Below the pieces are notes generated by a model. It was given only the letters and a program-made list of their open reading frames with translations, searched no databases and was not told the DNA's origin. A program made the position numbers and the translations under genes. A stretch of 64,000 nucleotides of DNA from SCGC-AG-212-J23 sp036406675 (GTDB taxonomy: Bacteria; Pseudomonadota; Gammaproteobacteria; Burkholderiales; SG8-39), in the NCBI GenBank assembly GCA_036406675.1, contig DASXAO010000149.1, positions 1 through 64,000 of the forward strand, read 5' to 3'. This document shows, in pieces, positions 1 to 8,456 of this stretch (its first letter is position 1; every line of letters begins with the position of its first letter).

Positions 1-1245
1 CTCGATGTGGCGCGCGATGTTCTCGATCATCACGATGGCGTCGTCGACCACGAAGCCGGTGGCGATGGTGAGCGCCATCAGGGTGAGGTTGTTGATCGAG
101 AACCCGGCGAGGTACATGACGCCGAAGGTGCCGATGAGCGACAGCGGCACCGCCACGCTCGGGATCAGCGTGCCGGACGCGCTGCGCAGGAACAGGAAGA
201 TCACCAGCACCACCAGGCCCACGGCGAACAGGAGCTCGACCTCGACGTCGTGCACCGAAGCGCGGATAGTGACCGTGCGGTCGGTGAGAACGGCGAGGTC
301 GACGCCCGGCGGCAGCGTCGCGCGCAGCTGCGGCACCAGCGCCTTGATGCGGTCGACCACCTCGATGACGTTGGCGCCGGGCTGGCGCTGGATGTTGAGG
401 ATGATCGCCGGCGCCTCGTTCATCCACGCGGCGAGCTTCGTGTTCTCGGCATCCTCGATGACGTCGGCGACGTCGGACACCAGGACCGGGGCGCCATTGC
501 GGTACGCCACCACGATCTTCCCGTACTCGGCCGCCGAGCGCAGCTGGTCGTTGGCGTCTATGGTATAGGCGCGCTCGGGCCCGTCGAAGCTGCCTTTCGC
601 CGCGTTGACGTTGGCGCCGGCGATCGCGGTGCGCATGTCCTCGAGGTTGAGGTTCGCCGCCGCGAGCGCCTTTGGATTCGCGCGCACGCGCACCGCCGGC
701 CGCTGGCCGCCGGAGAGCGTCACCAGGCCCACGCCGGTGACCTGCGAGATCCTCTGCGCGAGGCGGGTGTCGGCGAGGGTCTGGACCTGGGGCAGCGGCA
801 GGGTCTTCGACGTGACGCCGATCGTGAGGATCGGCGCGTCCGCCGGGTTCACCTTGCTGTACACCGGCGGCGCCGGCAGGTCGCTCGGCAGCAGGTTCGA
901 GCCGGCGTTGATCGCGGCCTGCACCTCCTGCTCCGCGACGTCGAGCCCGAGCTCGAGGTTGAACTGCAGCGTGATCACCGAGGCGCCGCCGGAGCTGGTG
1001 GAGGACATCTGGCGCAGGCCGGGCATCTGGCCGAACTGGCGCTCGAGCGGCGCGGTCACCGACGAGGTCATCACCTCCGGGCTCGCCCCCGGATAGAAGG
1101 TCACCACCAGGATGGTCGGGTAATCGACTTCGGGCAGCGCCGAAAGCGGCAGCTGGCGGAACGCGAGCAGCCCGGCGAGCACGATCGCCACCATCGCGAG
1201 CGAGGTCGCGACCGGGCGCAGGATGAAGATGCGCGACGGGTTCAC
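1..1245 (-). CDS. RND multidrug efflux permease, MdtB-like (3' part beyond window)
   Basis: Inner-membrane proton-driven permease of a tripartite RND pump; only the first 415 codons are present and the gene runs off the left edge. The minus-strand frame begins VNPSRIFILRPVATSLAMVA, the typical N-terminal helix of hydrophobe/amphiphile RND pumps, followed by the periplasmic porter region (PLERQFGQMPGLRQMSS) and, near the edge, FLFLRSASGTLIPSVAVPLS and TGFVVDDAIVMIENI, the RND helix carrying the proton-relay Asp residues. It starts at a GTG inside GTGA, overlapping the stop of the upstream fusion-protein gene by 4 bases, so the two are translationally coupled. Resemblance to MdtB/MdtC-type pumps is by motif; the substrate is unknown. 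Confidence 0.93.
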   Translation of the reverse strand, partial: MNPSRIFILRPVATSLAMVAIVLAGLLAFRQLPLSALPEVDYPTILVVTFYPGASPEVMTSSVTAPLERQFGQMPGLRQMSSTSSGGASVITLQFNLELGLDVAEQEVQAAINAGSNLLPSDLPAPPVYSKVNPADAPILTIGVTSKTLPLPQVQTLADTRLAQRISQVTGVGLVTLSGGQRPAVRVRANPKALAAANLNLEDMRTAIAGANVNAAKGSFDGPERAYTIDANDQLRSAAEYGKIVVAYRNGAPVLVSDVADVIEDAENTKLAAWMNEAPAIILNIQRQPGANVIEVVDRIKALVPQLRATLPPGVDLAVLTDRTVTIRASVHDVEVELLFAVGLVVLVIFLFLRSASGTLIPSVAVPLSLIGTFGVMYLAGFSINNLTLMALTIATGFVVDDAIVMIENIARHIE

Positions 1246-2438
1246 CGCCGTGCGCCGACCTGGACCCTGGCACCCTCCCGCAGGCGGTCCATGCCGTCGT
1301 ACACCACCCGCTCGCCGGCGGCGAGCCCGGACTCCACGGCGACGCGCTCGCCGTCGGACGGGCCGAGCTTCACCGGCCGGACGCTCACCGTGTTGTCGTC
1401 CTTGACGACGTAGACGAACATGCCCTGGCTGCCGCGCTGAAGCGCAGCGCTCCGGATGGTGACCACGCCGCTGCGCGTGTCGAGCAGCATGCGGGCGTTC
1501 ACGAACTGGTTCGGGAACAGCGCCAGGTCGGCGTTGGCGAACTTGGCCTTGAGCTTCACCGTCCCCGTGGTGACGTCGATCACGTTGTCGACGGTCAGGA
1601 GCTCGCCGGCGCCCAGCTTGACCTTGAACCCGCGGTCCCAGGCCTCGACGGCGAGCTTGGCGTTGCCCTTCATGCGCTGCAGGACCGCCGGCAGGTTGTC
1701 CTGCGGAAGCGTAAACACGACGGTGATCGGCTGGACCTCGGTGATCACCACCACGCCGTTCGCGTCGGCGGCGTGCACGATGTTGCCCGGGTCCACCTGG
1801 CGCAGCCCCAGCCGCCCGCTGATCGGGGCGGTGATGCGCGCGTAGGAGAGCTGCAGCCGCGCGTTGTCGACCATCGCCTGGTCCGTGCGCACCGAGCCCT
1901 CGTACTGGCGCACCAGCGCGGCCTGGGTGTCGACCTGCTGCTTGGCGATCGAGTCCTGCTGGAACAGCGTCTGGTAGCGCTCGAGGTCGATGCGCGCGTT
2001 CGCGAGCAACGCCTGGTCCTTGATGAGCTGGCCCTCGGCCTGGTCGAGCTGGACCTGGAAGGGACGTGGATCGACCTGTGCGAGCAGCGCCCCCTCTTTT
2101 ACGTACTGGCCTTCGTTGAAGTCCACGCGGATGAGCTCCCCGTCCACGCGGGTGCGGACGATGACCGTGCGCATCGGCACCACGGTGCCCAGGCCGCTGA
2201 GATAGATCGGGATGTTGCCGGTCTGGGCCGCTTCGGCCGCCACGGGGATCGGGCCGCCATCGCCGCCCTTCCCGCCGCGGCCCTTCCCGGCCTTCTTGAG
2301 CTCCGTCTGCGCCGCGGCTTCACCGCCGCGGGACTTGCCGTAGTAGAGCCATGCGCCGACGCCCCCGGCCAGCACGAGCAGTGCGAGCAAGACGAGCACG
2401 GTGGTGCGCCTGTGCCTGGTTTTCACTGCGTTCTCCAT
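1242..2438 (-). CDS. RND efflux periplasmic adaptor (membrane fusion) protein, MdtA-like
   Basis: Membrane-fusion subunit joining the RND permease encoded immediately downstream to an outer-membrane channel. 398 residues: an N-terminal membrane anchor (VLVLLALLVLAGGVGAWLYY, about residues 13-32), a Lys/Gly-rich linker (GKGRGGKGGDGG), a lipoyl-like half (RTRVDGELIRVDFNEGQYV), an alpha-hairpin rich in Gln (DQAEGQLIKDQALLANARID), the second lipoyl half (ARITAPISGRLGLRQVDPGN) and beta-barrel domains. Start chosen at ATG 2438, which has GGAAAGA six bases upstream; the frame stays open further upstream to 2609 but without protein-like sequence. No local regulator or outer-membrane factor gene is visible. 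Confident in family, not in substrate. Confidence 0.93.
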   Translation of the reverse strand: MENAVKTRHRRTTVLVLLALLVLAGGVGAWLYYGKSRGGEAAAQTELKKAGKGRGGKGGDGGPIPVAAEAAQTGNIPIYLSGLGTVVPMRTVIVRTRVDGELIRVDFNEGQYVKEGALLAQVDPRPFQVQLDQAEGQLIKDQALLANARIDLERYQTLFQQDSIAKQQVDTQAALVRQYEGSVRTDQAMVDNARLQLSYARITAPISGRLGLRQVDPGNIVHAADANGVVVITEVQPITVVFTLPQDNLPAVLQRMKGNAKLAVEAWDRGFKVKLGAGELLTVDNVIDVTTGTVKLKAKFANADLALFPNQFVNARMLLDTRSGVVTIRSAALQRGSQGMFVYVVKDDNTVSVRPVKLGPSDGERVAVESGLAAGERVVYDGMDRLREGARVQVGARR

Positions 2439-2644
2439 GGCGACTCTTTCCGAGGTTGCCATTTCACTACAAGTTCCCCGGCGCGACAGCTTGCCCCAGT
2501 CGACGGTAAAGATGTGTCGCCAAATGTGCCTTCGGATGCCCTCCGCCGCCTGCGGCCTGGGTCGCCCCTGACCGATGCCGCTAGTCCTCCCGGCGCGCGG
2601 TGCCAGCAAGGAAGGTGTAACGGTTCGGCTTTAAATATGCAGGC

Positions 2645-2785
2645 ATGGACACCGAAGACTTCGACGACGACCTCGAGCTCGACATCGAGGCCGACGAGTG
2701 GGACGAGGAGGCGCTCGGCCTGGAATGGGACGAGAGCGAAGCGCGGTCCATCGCCCGCGACCTCGGCATCATTTCCGCGCTCTGA
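2645..2785 (+). CDS. Possible 46-residue very acidic protein
   Basis: Short ORF in the 330-bp gap between the efflux genes and the cyclase gene. It encodes MDTEDFDDDLELDIEADEWD followed by a second acidic stretch and a helical tail (ARSIARDLGIISAL). About 90% of third codon positions are G or C, as in the real genes here, and it closes with TGA, overlapping the converging cyclase gene by 17 bases. There is no good Shine-Dalgarno immediately upstream (AAGGAAGG lies about 30 bases away). No known family is recognised. It could be a real small protein or a chance ORF read through GA-rich DNA. The remainder of the gap (2439-2644) shows nothing further. Confidence 0.4.
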   Translation: MDTEDFDDDLELDIEADEWDEEALGLEWDESEARSIARDLGIISAL

Positions 2786-3851
2786 GCTTGAAGGCCGGAA
2801 CCGGCTGGAAGAAGCCGCGCAGCCGCAGCGGCCCGACCGGCTCGGTGTAGAAGAGCGCGACGATTTCGTGCTCGACCTGCGCGTCGAGCAGGATCTCGCC
2901 GGCGCGCGCCTCGCCGCACAGGCGCGCGGCAAGGTTCGGCACGTTGCCGATCGCGGCATATTCCCAGCGCTGCTCGAACCCGATCACGCCCAGGGTGGCC
3001 TCGCCTTGCGCGATGCCGATGCCGAGGCCCACGTCGTGGCCGAGCTTCTCCCAGGCCTGCGCGATCGGGGTGAAGGCCTCCTGCAGCGCGATCGCCATGC
3101 TTACCGCGCGCTCGGCGGGCCGATCGACGGGGAGCGGGTCGCTGAAGAAGATCATCACGCCGTCCCCGGCGAAATGCTCGAGCGTGCCGCCGTACTCGTC
3201 GACGGTGCGTCCCAGGGTGGCGTGGTAGGCGCGCAGCAGGTCGAGCACTTCCTCCGGATCGGCGCGGTCGGTGAAGGCGGTGAAGCCGCGCAGGTCGAGG
3301 AACACCGCGGTGATCTCGCGGCGGTGCGGGGCGAGGATCTCCTCGCCGCCGGCGACGATCGCGTCGACCACGTGGCGCGAGAAAAAGCGCTTGAGGCGCC
3401 CGAGCTGCTCGAGCTCGGCCACCTGGCGGCGGACCCGCTCCTCCAGCGCCGCGTTCAGGGCGCGGATCTCGTCCTGAAGGCGCTTGGTGCGCAGCAGCGA
3501 GCGCACGCGCGCGAACAGCTCCTCCCAGTTGACCGGCCGCGACAGGAAGTCGTCGGCGCCGGCCTCGAGCCCCTTGACGCGCTCGTCCTGCGCCTCGGTC
3601 GAGGTGATGAGGATCACCGGCAGCAGCGCCGTCGCCGGCTGCTCGCGCAGCAGCCGGCACAGCTCGTAGCCGTCGATGCCCGGCATGCGAATGTCGGCCA
3701 CCACCAGGTCCGGCGAGGCGCGCTGCACCTCGGCGAGCGCGGCTTCGCCGTCCGGCGCGGTCGAGACCTCGTAGCCGCGCGCCCGCAGCAGGCCCGCGAG
3801 CATCTCGCTGTTGGCGCGCTGGTCGTCGACGACCAGGATGCGCCCCTTCAC
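2769..3851 (-). CDS. Response regulator-class III adenylate/guanylate cyclase fusion
   Basis: Cytoplasmic signalling protein predicted to make a cyclic nucleotide under control of a phosphorelay. From GTG 3851 it is 360 residues: a receiver domain with acidic pocket VVDD and phospho-acceptor Asp in VVADIRMPG (about residue 53) and the conserved Lys position replaced within DDFLSRPVNWEE; a charged linker helix; then a class III cyclase catalytic domain with metal-binding Asp residues in AVFLDLRGFT and EHFAGDGVMIFF. GTG 3851 has GAGGG seven bases upstream; the longer TTG start at 3869 lacks a ribosome site. It begins 10 bases after the alcohol dehydrogenase stop. No partner kinase is adjacent. 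ATP versus GTP specificity is not assigned. Confidence 0.88.
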   Translation of the reverse strand: MKGRILVVDDQRANSEMLAGLLRARGYEVSTAPDGEAALAEVQRASPDLVVADIRMPGIDGYELCRLLREQPATALLPVILITSTEAQDERVKGLEAGADDFLSRPVNWEELFARVRSLLRTKRLQDEIRALNAALEERVRRQVAELEQLGRLKRFFSRHVVDAIVAGGEEILAPHRREITAVFLDLRGFTAFTDRADPEEVLDLLRAYHATLGRTVDEYGGTLEHFAGDGVMIFFSDPLPVDRPAERAVSMAIALQEAFTPIAQAWEKLGHDVGLGIGIAQGEATLGVIGFEQRWEYAAIGNVPNLAARLCGEARAGEILLDAQVEHEIVALFYTEPVGPLRLRGFFQPVPAFKLRARK

Positions 3852-3861
3852 CGGTGAACCC

Positions 3862-4965
3862 TCATTCAAAAACGATGACGCCGCGCGCGTTGCGGCCGGA
3901 TTCCAGGTCGGCGAAGGCCTGCGGCGCTTCCCAGATCGTGTAGCGGCGGGTAATGAGCTCGTCGAGCTTGAGCTTGCCGGCCATGTAGAGGCCGAGCATG
4001 CGCGGGAAATCGATGCGCGGGATGCACGACCCGAAGTAGCTGCCGGTAAGGGTCTTCTCCTCGAACGGCAGGGTCATGGTGCGCACCGCGGTCGAATCGC
4101 CGGGCTTCGCCACGCCGACCACCACCGCGAGCCCGCCGCGCCGGATCGCCCGGTAGGCCGTCGCCGCGAGCTCGCCGTTTCCGACGCATTCGAACGCGTA
4201 GTCGGGCCCGCCGGAGGTGAGCTTTTTGAGTGCCTTGGTGAGTTCCTCGTTGTAAAGAAGAACATCCGTAGCCCCAAACTGCCTGGCCATGTCGAGCTTC
4301 GCCTGCAGCGTGTCGATCGCGATGACCCGCGCCGCGCCCGCGATGCGCGCGCCCTGGATCACGTTGAGGCCGACGCCGCCGCAGCCGAACACCGCCACGC
4401 TGGAGCCGGGAGCGACGCGGGCGGTGTTGAACACGGCGCCGACGCCGGTGGTCACCGCGCAGCCCACGAGCGCGGCGCGGTCGAGCGGCATCTTGGGATC
4501 GATCTTGACCACGTTGTCCTTGTGCAGGGTGGCGTACTCGGCCATCACGCCGCAGCCGGAAAAGACGTTGAGCGGCTGGCCGCGCGCATCGCGCGTGCGC
4601 ACCGTGCCGTCGGGAAGCGTGGTGATCGCCTTGCCCTGCTCGACGCACAGCACCGGCCGGCCCGCGAGACAGAAGCGGCACTCGCCGCACATGTAGATGA
4701 AGGAGGAGACCACATGATCTCCGCTTTTCATTCCCGTAACCCCGGGTCCTGTGTCGACGATCTCGCCGGCCGCCTCGTGGCCGAGGATGAGCGGAAGCGG
4801 CATCGCGAGCGTGCCGTTGGTGGCCGACAGGTCCGAATGGCACACGCCGCAGGCCGCGAGCTTCACGGTCACCTCGTTCGCCTTGGGCGGCTCGACGGTG
4901 ATCTCCTCGACCACCACCGGACGGTTGAGCTCCCGGCAGATCGCCGCTCGGGCCTGGCGCGCCAT
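3862..4965 (-). CDS. Zinc-dependent alcohol dehydrogenase (MDR superfamily)
   Basis: NAD(P)-dependent medium-chain alcohol dehydrogenase, 367 residues. Visible zinc ligands: Cys42-His43 in GVCHSDL and His63-Glu64 in LGHEAAGE for the catalytic zinc, and Cys93, Cys96, Cys99 and Cys107 for the structural zinc. The Rossmann motif is GCGGVGLNVIQGA. ATG 4965 is preceded by GAGGG at a good distance, so the upstream in-frame extension to 5028 is rejected. It is divergent from the aldehyde dehydrogenase at 5047 across an AT-rich 81-bp promoter region, which suggests joint control: alcohol to aldehyde here, aldehyde to acid there. The physiological alcohol is unknown. It resembles the class III/aryl-alcohol type dehydrogenases of proteobacterial catabolic islands. 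Confidence 0.93.
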   Translation of the reverse strand: MARQARAAICRELNRPVVVEEITVEPPKANEVTVKLAACGVCHSDLSATNGTLAMPLPLILGHEAAGEIVDTGPGVTGMKSGDHVVSSFIYMCGECRFCLAGRPVLCVEQGKAITTLPDGTVRTRDARGQPLNVFSGCGVMAEYATLHKDNVVKIDPKMPLDRAALVGCAVTTGVGAVFNTARVAPGSSVAVFGCGGVGLNVIQGARIAGAARVIAIDTLQAKLDMARQFGATDVLLYNEELTKALKKLTSGGPDYAFECVGNGELAATAYRAIRRGGLAVVVGVAKPGDSTAVRTMTLPFEEKTLTGSYFGSCIPRIDFPRMLGLYMAGKLKLDELITRRYTIWEAPQAFADLESGRNARGVIVFE

Positions 4966-5008
4966 CGTTACCCTCGCCTTATCCTCGTGTCCTGTCGAAT
5001 GCCCGCGC

Positions 5009-5020
5009 AGTATATATAAA
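5009..5020. promoter_or_regulatory. AT-rich divergent promoter box
   Basis: AGTATATATAAA stands out in GC-rich DNA between the divergent alcohol and aldehyde dehydrogenases. Read on the minus strand it gives TATACT, read on the plus strand TATATA/TATAAA, so -10 elements for both directions probably overlap here. Convincing -35 boxes are not visible. The plus gene has GAGGAG seven bases before its ATG. Confidence 0.45.
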
Positions 5021-5046
5021 ATAGCCATTCACCCGAGGAGATTGGC

Positions 5047-6474
5047 ATGCTCGTCCGAGACAAGTTCTACATCGGCGGCCGCTGGGTCGCACCGTCCAGC
5101 GCGGACACCATCGAAGTTCACAACGCCGGCACCGGCGAGGTGATGGGTCGCGTTCCGGCCGGGACCGAGAAGGACATCGGCGCTGCGGTCGCCGCGGCGC
5201 GCGGCGCGCTCGAGGCGTGGAGCGGGACGGCGCCCGAAAAGCGCGCCGAGTTCCTGGAAAAGATCTCGGCGGCGCTCAAGGCGCGCGCCGACGAGCTCGC
5301 GCGAACCATCGCGCAGGAAGTCGGCATGCCGCTCAAGATGGCGAGCCGCATCCAGGCCGGCCTGCCGATCGCGAACTTCGCCAACTACGCGAGACTGGTG
5401 AAGGAATTTTCCTTCGAGTCTCGCGTCGGAAACTCGCTGGTGGTGCGCGAGCCGGTCGGCGTCGTGGGCGCGATCACGCCCTGGAACTACCCGCTGCACC
5501 AGATCACGCTGAAGGTGGCTCCGGCGCTCGCCGCCGGCTGCACCGTGGTGCTGAAGCCTTCGGAAGTGGCGCCGTTCAACGCCTTCATTTTGGCCGAGGC
5601 GGCGCAGAGTTCCGGGTTACCTCCCGGCGTCCTGAATGTAGTGACAGGCTACGGCACCTCCGCCGGCGAAGCGCTGGTGAAGCACCCCGGCGTCGACATG
5701 ATCTCGTTCACCGGCTCGACGCGCGCGGGCAAGCGCATCTCGGAGATTGCCGCGCAAAGCGTCAAGCGGGTAGCGCTGGAGCTCGGCGGCAAGAGCGCTT
5801 CGGTGATCCTAGACGACGCGGACCTCGCGCAAGCGGTGAAGGGCACGGTGAACGGCTGCTACCTCAACTCCGGCCAGACCTGCACGGCGCTTACTCGAAT
5901 GCTCGTTCCTGAAAAATTCTATCCGGAGGCGGCCAGGATCGCCGCCGAGGTCGCGGCCGGGTTCACCGTCGGCGACCCGCTCGCCGAATCCACCCGGCTC
6001 GGGCCGCTCACGTCCAAGGCGCAGCTCGAGCGCGTGCGGGGCTACATCGGCAAGGGTCTCGCCGAGGGCGCGGAGCTCGTCGCCGGCGGCGCCGAGCCGC
6101 CCGAAGGGGTGCCGCCGGGCGGCTACTATGTACGGCCCACGGTGTTCGGAAAAGTGCGCAACGACATGACCATCGCGCAGGAAGAGATCTTCGGCCCGGT
6201 GCTCTCGATCATCCCCTACCGCGACGAGGAGGACGCGGTGCGCATCGCGAACGACACGGTCTACGGCCTCGCCGGAGCGGTGTGGTCCAAGGACGAGGCG
6301 CGCGCGCAGCGCGTGGCGCGGCGCATCCGCGCGGGCCAGGTCGACGTGAACGGCGGCGCCTTCAACATGAACGCGCCGTTCGGCGGCTTCAAGCAGTCGG
6401 GCCACGGCCGCGAGGCCGGGGTCTATGGACTGGAGGAGTTTCTCGAATACAAGTCGCTGCAGCTCAAGGGATGA
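5047..6474 (+). CDS. NAD(P)-dependent aldehyde dehydrogenase
   Basis: Oxidises an aldehyde to the carboxylic acid in the cytoplasm; 475 residues, normal family length. The proton-relay Glu245 lies in LELGGK and the catalytic Cys279 in NSGQTC; the coenzyme-site TPWNYPLH and the C-terminal PFGGFKQSG motif are intact. Start at ATG 5047 follows GAGGAG. It is the first gene of a plus-strand operon: the SDR begins 10 bases after its stop, followed by ATGA-coupled thioesterase and membrane-protein genes. With the divergent alcohol dehydrogenase it makes a two-step alcohol-to-acid oxidation plausible. The exact substrate cannot be read from sequence. Confidence 0.95.
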   Translation: MLVRDKFYIGGRWVAPSSADTIEVHNAGTGEVMGRVPAGTEKDIGAAVAAARGALEAWSGTAPEKRAEFLEKISAALKARADELARTIAQEVGMPLKMASRIQAGLPIANFANYARLVKEFSFESRVGNSLVVREPVGVVGAITPWNYPLHQITLKVAPALAAGCTVVLKPSEVAPFNAFILAEAAQSSGLPPGVLNVVTGYGTSAGEALVKHPGVDMISFTGSTRAGKRISEIAAQSVKRVALELGGKSASVILDDADLAQAVKGTVNGCYLNSGQTCTALTRMLVPEKFYPEAARIAAEVAAGFTVGDPLAESTRLGPLTSKAQLERVRGYIGKGLAEGAELVAGGAEPPEGVPPGGYYVRPTVFGKVRNDMTIAQEEIFGPVLSIIPYRDEEDAVRIANDTVYGLAGAVWSKDEARAQRVARRIRAGQVDVNGGAFNMNAPFGGFKQSGHGREAGVYGLEEFLEYKSLQLKG

Positions 6475-6484
6475 CAGCCGGCGG

Positions 6485-7261
6485 ATGAAGGTCCTCGACC
6501 TCCTCAGCCTGAAGGGCCGCAACGCGCTCGTCACCGGCGGCTCGCGCGGCCTCGGCCTGCAGATGGCCGAGGCGCTCGGCGAGATGGGCGCCCGGGTGGC
6601 GATCACTGCGCGCAAGAAGGACGAGCTTGAACAGGCCGTTTCCCACCTCAAGCAAAAAGGCGTCAACGCTTCTTCCTTCGTTTGTGATGTTGGACGGCGC
6701 GAAGCCATTGCGCCGGCGGCCGAGCAGATCCTCGGCGAGCTCGGGAAGATCGACATCCTCGTGAACAATGCCGGCGCCACCTGGGGCGCGCCCGCCGAGG
6801 ATCATCCGCTCGAAGGCTGGGACAAGCTGGTGAACGTCAATCTCACCGGCGTGTTCGTGCTCACGCAGCTCGTCGGCAAGCGCTCGATGATCCCGGCGAA
6901 GTGGGGCCGCGTCATCAACATCGCCTCGATCGCGGGGCTCATGGGCCAGGACAAGCGCATCGTGCGCACGCTCGCCTACAACACCACCAAGGGCGGGCTG
7001 GTGAATTTCACGCGCGCGCTGGCGGCGGAATGGGGCGAGTACGGCATCACGGTGAACGCGATCTGCCCCGGGTTCTTCCCCTCGAAGATGACGCGCGCCA
7101 CGCTCGACGCCACGGGCGCGCTGATCCGCGACTGGACGCCGACCAAGCGCCTGGGCAACGACGAGGACCTGAAGGGACTCGTTGTTCTTCTCGCCTCGGA
7201 GGCGTCGCGCCACATTACCGGCCAGGCGATCGCGGTCGACGGAGGCGCGACCGTGATATGA
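6485..7261 (+). CDS. SDR family oxidoreductase
   Basis: Short-chain dehydrogenase/reductase, 258 residues. Cofactor motif TGGSRGLG (about residues 17-24), NNAG at the usual place, and the catalytic set Ser148, Tyr165 and Lys169 in INIAS and AYNTTKGG. The C-terminus GQAIAVDGGATVI is typical of classical SDRs acting on 3-hydroxyacyl or alicyclic alcohol groups. ATG 6485 was chosen because sequence before it (in frame from 6425) is the shadow of the aldehyde dehydrogenase tail. It ends ATGA with the thioesterase start. Likely a beta-hydroxyacyl or gluconate-5-dehydrogenase-like enzyme; the substrate is inferred only from context. Confidence 0.93.
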   Translation: MKVLDLLSLKGRNALVTGGSRGLGLQMAEALGEMGARVAITARKKDELEQAVSHLKQKGVNASSFVCDVGRREAIAPAAEQILGELGKIDILVNNAGATWGAPAEDHPLEGWDKLVNVNLTGVFVLTQLVGKRSMIPAKWGRVINIASIAGLMGQDKRIVRTLAYNTTKGGLVNFTRALAAEWGEYGITVNAICPGFFPSKMTRATLDATGALIRDWTPTKRLGNDEDLKGLVVLLASEASRHITGQAIAVDGGATVI

Positions 7262-7674
7262 CGGACGCTCTGCAGTTCACGCGCGAGTACCAGAAGAAAA
7301 TCGCCTTCGTCCAGCACCTCAAGATCCGTACCGACACGCTCGGCAAGGGAGAAGCGCGTCTATCGCTGCCGATCGAGCCCCACCTCACCAACAGCCTCGG
7401 CACGGTGCACGGCGGGGTGATCATGTCGCTCCTCGACGTGGCGCTGTGCACCGCGGCGCGCACGCTGCACCCGGATTCGGTCGGCGTGGTCACCATCGAC
7501 ATGAGCACCTCGTTCATCGGCGGCGGCAGCGGCGCGCGCCTCCTCGCCGACGCGCGCGTGATGAAGGATGCCCGCACCATGAGCTTCGTCGAAGCCGAGG
7601 CGAGGAACGAGGATGGCTCGATCGTGGCGAAAGCGATCGCGACGGTGCGGGTGAGGCTGAAGGAGAAGCAATGA
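7258..7674 (+). CDS. PaaI-type hotdog-fold thioesterase
   Basis: Predicted acyl-CoA thioesterase, 138 residues, single hotdog domain. The signature LGTVHGGVIMSLLDVALCTAA contains the helix-capping HGG motif, and the strand VTIDMSTSFIGGG follows as in PaaI/YbgC-like proteins. It overlaps the SDR stop by ATGA and its own stop overlaps the next ATG the same way, so all are translated from one message. A housekeeping role, releasing free CoA from stalled thioesters during aromatic or alicyclic acid breakdown, fits the neighbourhood but is inference. Confidence 0.9.
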   Translation: MTDALQFTREYQKKIAFVQHLKIRTDTLGKGEARLSLPIEPHLTNSLGTVHGGVIMSLLDVALCTAARTLHPDSVGVVTIDMSTSFIGGGSGARLLADARVMKDARTMSFVEAEARNEDGSIVAKAIATVRVRLKEKQ

Positions 7675-8456
7675 GCACGCCGAATCCTTACGCCGCTCCG
7701 CGAGCGCCCGTCGCCGACGAGCCCGACGCTGCGCGCAACTTCCTGCCCTCGGGTCGCGCGGTCCCCGCCGCGCGCGGCTGGAGCTGGATTGTCGACGGCT
7801 GGGCGCTTTTCAAGGGCCAGCCGGGCGCGTGGATCGCGCTGGTCATCGTCGCGCTGCTGATCTTCATCGTGATGGCGCTGATTCCCATTCTCGGCTCGCT
7901 CGCGAGCATGGTGCTTACGCCGGTCCTCCTGGCGGGCATTTTCGTCGCCTGCCGGGAACAGGATGCAGGCCGCGGGCTCCTCGTCTCGAACCTTTTCGCC
8001 GGGTTCCGCGAGCGCTTCGGCGCGCTGCTGTCCATCGGCTTCATCGATCTCGGCGTCACCATCGCGGTCACGCTGGTCGCAGCTCTTGTGACCGGCGCCG
8101 GCATGTGGTCGCTTCTTGGCGGCGATATCGGCGTCAGCGATCCCGAGGCGATGGCCGGCATGGGGCTCACGCTCCTTCTCGCCCTCCTCGTGATGCTCGC
8201 TCTGCTCCTGCCGCTGTTCATGGCGCTGTGGTTCGCGCCCGCGCTCGCCCTGTTCCACCAGCAGGGTCCGGCCGAGGCGATGAAGAACAGCTTCGTTGCC
8301 TGCCTGAAGAACGTCGTGCCTTTCCTCGTCTACAGCGTGATCCTGTTGCTGCTCAGCTTCGTCGCCTCGATCCCCCTCGGGCTGGGCTGGCTGGTGCTTG
8401 GCCCGGTGCTCGCCGCCTCCCTATACACGAGCTATCGCGACATCTTTTTCGACTAG
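7671..8456 (+). CDS. BPSS1780-family multi-pass membrane protein
   Basis: Inner-membrane protein of 261 residues with a soluble Pro/Ala-rich N-terminus beginning MSTPNPYAAPRAPVADEP, then about six hydrophobic segments (for example WIALVIVALLIFIVMALI and LTLLLALLVMLALLLPLFMA). The arrangement and the GWSWIVDGWALFK stretch match the uncharacterised BPSS1780 family found in Burkholderiales. It is ATGA-coupled to the thioesterase and its 3' end overlaps the converging MFS gene by 36 bp. Function unknown. Confidence 0.85.
   Translation: MSTPNPYAAPRAPVADEPDAARNFLPSGRAVPAARGWSWIVDGWALFKGQPGAWIALVIVALLIFIVMALIPILGSLASMVLTPVLLAGIFVACREQDAGRGLLVSNLFAGFRERFGALLSIGFIDLGVTIAVTLVAALVTGAGMWSLLGGDIGVSDPEAMAGMGLTLLLALLVMLALLLPLFMALWFAPALALFHQQGPAEAMKNSFVACLKNVVPFLVYSVILLLLSFVASIPLGLGWLVLGPVLAASLYTSYRDIFFD

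Noticed and set aside
7..1413. Plus-strand 468-residue frame at the left edge
   Set aside because: Shadow of the RND permease and fusion protein on the minus strand, which show clear family motifs; the plus frame has none.
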